DNA from: Lachnospiraceae bacterium
GTDB taxonomy: Bacteria > Bacillota_A > Clostridia > Lachnospirales > Lachnospiraceae
Length of the DNA: 16,418 nucleotides
Assembly: GCA_009774655.1 (NCBI GenBank)
Contig: VSOD01000038.1
Coordinates: 1-16,418, forward strand
Direction: 5' to 3'
This document shows, in pieces, positions 13,816 to 16,418 of this stretch. Positions within the stretch are counted from its first letter, which is position 1. Every line of letters begins with the position of its first letter. The notes under the pieces are model-generated. The model was given only the letters and a program-made list of their open reading frames with translations. It had not been told where the DNA came from and ran no database searches. A program made the position numbers and the translations under genes.

Positions 13816-14325
13816 ATGAATGTTAGTGGATTTGATGCAGGTAACAATGGAAGTATTCGTATGAAAAGGCTATTGGCATTATTTTGGATATTGACTTGTA
13901 TGCTGTCATTAGTTGCTTGCGATAAAGCAACTGGTAGTGAAGAACCTGTAGCAGGTGGCGCGGTTTCAGATATGCCTGAGGTTGATAAAAATGTTTCCGG
14001 TGAAGCAGAGCAGACACAGCAGGCGATTATTGAAAGTATAAGTGGAACAATTGCTCGTATAGATGAAGATAAAGCTTATAATTTGAACGAAGAAGAAGTA
14101 AAAATAATCGCAGACATTATTGAAAATGGCAGCTGGAATACAGAAGGGACTGCCGAATGTGCAAATGATTGCAAACTTATAATTGATGAAAGAACATATT
14201 ATTATCATTCGGAATGTGGAACATTCAATGACAAAGAAAACAATCAGAACTTACCTGTAACAGCTAAAGAGAAAGAAAATATAAATGTAATATTAGCTCA
14301 CTATATAATACTTGGTTCAGAGTAA
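13816..14325 (+). CDS. AT-rich lipoprotein of unknown function
   Basis: 169 residues from the ATG at 13816, with AAGGAGG eight bases upstream. The signal sequence proper begins at Met16 (KRLLALFWILTCMLSLVAC), so the N-terminus carries a 15-residue extension; a start at 13861 has only a weak GGAAG site. The lipobox LVAC puts the lipidated Cys at residue 35. A flexible Ser/Gly/Glu-rich stretch (38-75) leads to a C-terminal domain with three Cys residues within about 25 residues (ECANDC, then SECG). The domain family is not recognised. Base composition is clearly more AT-rich than the left half of the window. It lies between a transporter and a two-component system, so a role in sensing or binding the same compound is plausible but unproven. 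Confidence 0.75.
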   Translation: MNVSGFDAGNNGSIRMKRLLALFWILTCMLSLVACDKATGSEEPVAGGAVSDMPEVDKNVSGEAEQTQQAIIESISGTIARIDEDKAYNLNEEEVKIIADIIENGSWNTEGTAECANDCKLIIDERTYYYHSECGTFNDKENNQNLPVTAKEKENINVILAHYIILGSE

Positions 14326-14584
14326 TACATGTACACATTTTTTCGTGGAGAAAACCTGCCGATTATGGACATATCCGCAGAAATGTTAAATGTCTGCTAT
14401 GGTATATATGCCGCTGGAGATTTGAGAAATATCTGAGTGAACTTAAAAAATGTCAAGCGGCGAAGCCAGAACACTTATGACTGATTGGGAAACGGTATAT
14501 ATTTTTGGGAAAACAGTAACATTTGAAGAATTATATCCATTTATCAGCTATACTAACGCTAAAAGCGAAAAAGGAAGTGCGCGC
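14326..14584 (+). other. Intergenic stretch with possible gene remnant
   Basis: 259 bases separate the lipoprotein from the response regulator. A 35-codon frame (ATG 14334 to TGA 14439) and a frame running from 14450 directly into the response regulator read like normal protein but match nothing I recognise and lack ribosome binding sites. A TATACT (14549-14554) near the 3' end could be the -10 for the two-component operon; TTGAAG lies 20 bases before it, too far for a good -35. Confidence 0.3.
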
Positions 14585-15277
14585 ATGAAACAGATTTTAA
14601 TTGTCGAGGACGACACAACCATGAATAAGATGCTTTCCAATATACTGCTGGCTGAGGGCTACAAAGTTACTTCTGTTTATACCGCAACAGAAACACAGCA
14701 TTGCTTTTGGTCAGCTACCTACGATCTGGTAATTCTGGACATCAACCTGCCAGATGGTTCTGGATATGAGGTCTGCAAAATGATCAAGGAAAACACACAT
14801 ACGGCTGTGATTTTCCTGACAGCAAATGATTTGGAACAAGACATGATAAAGGGTTATGAACTGGGAGCATCCGATTATATCACAAAACCGTTTTCTAACG
14901 GTGTGCTGCGCCACAAGGTTAAAGCGATTTTTTCTCTGCTGGAAAATGCGGAAAAAGAGCCACCCCACAAAATATATGATGATGGACAACTTATGATGGA
15001 CTTTTCTTCCATGCGGGCAACTTTGAATGGAAAGGAAGTCATTTTTGCTCCGCTGGAATATCGGATGCTGGAAGTCTTTACAAAAAATAAAGGAATTTTA
15101 TTGACCCGTCATAAATTGCTGGAAGATCTGTGGGACAGCCAGGAAAAGTATGTGGATGAACATACCTTGACAGCAGCAATCAGCCGCATCCGGGGTAAAA
15201 TTGAAAAGGACGGAAAAAAATATATTCAAACTGTTTATGGCATGGGCTATATGTTTACAGGAGGGGATGCGAAATGA
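14585..15277 (+). CDS. OmpR-family response regulator (BceR-like)
   Basis: 230 residues from the ATG at 14585, with AAGGAAG seven bases upstream. The frame stays open upstream to 14450, but Met-Lys-Gln-Ile-Leu-Ile-Val-Glu-Asp-Asp is the standard receiver start. The receiver has the acidic pair Asp9-Asp10, the phosphorylation site Asp52 in VILDINLPDG, the Thr in FLTAND and the Lys in YITKPF. The C-terminal winged helix (about 130-225) includes FAPLEYRMLEVFTKNKGILLTRHKLLEDLW and VDEHTLTAAISRIRGKI with a YGMGYMF end. It overlaps the kinase gene by four bases (ATGA). It probably controls transporter and lipoprotein genes nearby or just beyond the right edge. Confidence 0.95.
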   Translation: MKQILIVEDDTTMNKMLSNILLAEGYKVTSVYTATETQHCFWSATYDLVILDINLPDGSGYEVCKMIKENTHTAVIFLTANDLEQDMIKGYELGASDYITKPFSNGVLRHKVKAIFSLLENAEKEPPHKIYDDGQLMMDFSSMRATLNGKEVIFAPLEYRMLEVFTKNKGILLTRHKLLEDLWDSQEKYVDEHTLTAAISRIRGKIEKDGKKYIQTVYGMGYMFTGGDAK

Positions 15278-16305
15278 AAAAAGTACAGTTATCTCTTTCT
15301 GGCATTTTCCGGCTGATTGGAGCAGGCGTTACCATAACAATCCCTGTCCTGTGTATCGGTGTGTTTTTCGCTACCCAAAATGTGACGACAGTTATTGTAT
15401 GCCTGATTACCACTGCAGCATTATCTATATGGGCATTTATCCTGGTCAAGGTTTTACAAAACCGGCTGGCCCATTTTACGGATGATGTATGCCAGACGAT
15501 TGACGATATGATGCAAGGCGAAGCGACACCAAGTATGATTTTTGATAATGATACCCTTTTAGACCGCATTAACCATCAACTAAACCGTTTGTATCAGATG
15601 TTGCAGGCCAACAAAAAAAACATAGAGGAACAGCGTGCCGATTTACAGGGGATGATTTCTGACATATCCCATCAAGTCAAAACGCCTGCCACAAATTTGA
15701 AGATGGCTGCTGCTATTCTTTTGGAACAGGAGCTTTCCCGTGAACAGCAAGTGGAATATCTGCAATCCATGAATGTGCAGCTTGATAAGCTGGATTTTCT
15801 TATGGGCGCGATGGTAAAATCCTCCCGTTTGGAGACAGGAGTTATCTCATTAGACAAGCAACAGGTTCCGATCTATGAAACTCTGGCAATCGCTTTGGGG
15901 AGCATTTTTTTGAAAGCAGAAGAAAAGCATCTGCAAGTTACAGTAGACTGTCCGGACGATCTGCTTGTCCCCCATGACCCGAAGTGGACGGCGGAAGCCC
16001 TATTCAATATTTTAGAGAACGCTGTAAAATATACCCCGGCAGGGGGAACAATTCAAGTGGCTGTTGTTCGCTGGGAAGCCTGCACAAAAATTGATATAAC
16101 CGATACGGGACGTGGCATCCCGGAAAGTCATCAAGCTGCAATTTTTAAGAGGTTTTACCGGGAGCCGGAAGTACACAGCATTGAGGGGATAGGTATTGGT
16201 CTGTATCTCACAAGGGAGATCATTTCAAAGCAGAACGGGCGTATCAAAGTAACTTCTGCGGTAGGCACTGGTACAACTTTTACCATCTTCCTGCCAAATG
16301 ATTAA
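15274..16305 (+). CDS. Intramembrane-sensing-type histidine kinase (BceS-like)
   Basis: 343 residues, with AGGAGGGG shortly before the ATG, which lies within the regulator's stop codon. Two membrane helices (about 12-32 and 38-60) are joined by a loop of only about five residues, so there is no extracellular sensor domain. This is the hallmark of the BceS/intramembrane-sensing group, which takes its signal from a partner ABC transporter. The dimerisation and phosphoacceptor helix has SDISHQVKTP with His133. ATP-binding boxes follow: N-box NILENAVKYTP (245-255), G1 DTGRGIP (277-283), F-box FKRFYR and G2 GIGIGLYL (305-312). All catalytic residues are present. The overlapping gene order regulator-kinase matches BceRS systems. 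Confidence 0.95.
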   Translation: MKKVQLSLSGIFRLIGAGVTITIPVLCIGVFFATQNVTTVIVCLITTAALSIWAFILVKVLQNRLAHFTDDVCQTIDDMMQGEATPSMIFDNDTLLDRINHQLNRLYQMLQANKKNIEEQRADLQGMISDISHQVKTPATNLKMAAAILLEQELSREQQVEYLQSMNVQLDKLDFLMGAMVKSSRLETGVISLDKQQVPIYETLAIALGSIFLKAEEKHLQVTVDCPDDLLVPHDPKWTAEALFNILENAVKYTPAGGTIQVAVVRWEACTKIDITDTGRGIPESHQAAIFKRFYREPEVHSIEGIGIGLYLTREIISKQNGRIKVTSAVGTGTTFTIFLPND

Positions 16306-16327
16306 GGCGGCAGGAAGCCGTCTTTTT
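16306..16327 (+). terminator. Intrinsic terminator after the histidine kinase gene
   Basis: GGCGGC (16306-16311) pairs with GCCGTC (16317-16322), with one G-T pair, around a 5-base loop, followed by five T. It starts immediately after the stop codon. Confidence 0.75.
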
Positions 16328-16375
16328 CTGTTCTTTTCTTTCCCTTTAGAAATTATTTTAGATATGGCGACATTC

Positions 16376-16414
16376 TCGTGACCTTTGTATTTTATCATTG
16401 AGATACAAACACGA
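16376..16414. promoter_or_regulatory. Inverted repeat at the right edge
   Basis: TCGTG-acc-TTTGTAT (16376-16390) is mirrored by ATACAAACACGA (16403-16414) around a 12-base centre: twelve paired positions with a three-base offset. It lies beyond the kinase terminator and upstream of whatever comes next, so it may be an operator for the next gene or operon. Confidence 0.4.
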
Positions 16415-16418
16415 AAGG

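Overview
The window looks like chromosomal DNA of a Lachnospiraceae-type gut Firmicute. The reasons are AGGAGG-type ribosome binding sites throughout, Firmicute-type sigma-A promoters, moderate GC in the first 11 kb, and family content typical of that group (DUF5721, DUF6508, DUF3796 plus XRE regulator, DegV, and a BceRS-like two-component system). This taxonomic call is an inference from gene content. No rRNA, tRNA, CRISPR array, phage structural gene or complete insertion sequence was seen.

Left part (1-5800). A large minus-strand protein with an N-terminal cyclic-nucleotide-binding-like domain runs off the left edge. Divergent from it are a DUF6508 protein and a TetR regulator that ends in an intrinsic terminator. 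A four-gene plus-strand operon follows: ECF-type sigma factor, single-pass probable anti-sigma factor, TM2-like membrane protein with a long repetitive hydrophilic tail, and a small LiaI/LiaF-like membrane protein. Together they look like a cell-envelope stress module. The sigma factor appears to start at an ATT codon behind a very strong Shine-Dalgarno sequence.

Middle (5800-11150). A MITE-like 103-bp inverted repeat overlaps the stop codon of a minus-strand DUF5721 gene. It is followed by a DUF3796 membrane protein/XRE regulator pair, a DegV fatty-acid-binding protein, a convergent DUF1294 membrane protein, a Crp/Fnr regulator with a CRP-like palindrome upstream, an orphan small serine recombinase, and a membrane-anchored ComEC-like metallo-beta-lactamase-fold protein.

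Right part (11151-16418). This part is visibly more AT-rich and looks like an accessory antimicrobial-peptide sensing/resistance module. On the minus strand are an ABC ATPase fused to an N-terminal XRE DNA-binding domain and a BceB-like permease lacking the usual large extracellular domain. On the plus strand are an AT-rich lipoprotein and an OmpR-family response regulator with a short-loop, intramembrane-sensing-type histidine kinase. The divergent intergenic region holds overlapping promoters and two different perfect tandem repeats, one on each side, that could be operators. An inverted repeat just before the right edge may control the next gene. The best candidate for something not well described is this module, with its self-regulating HTH-ABC fusion and ECD-less permease.
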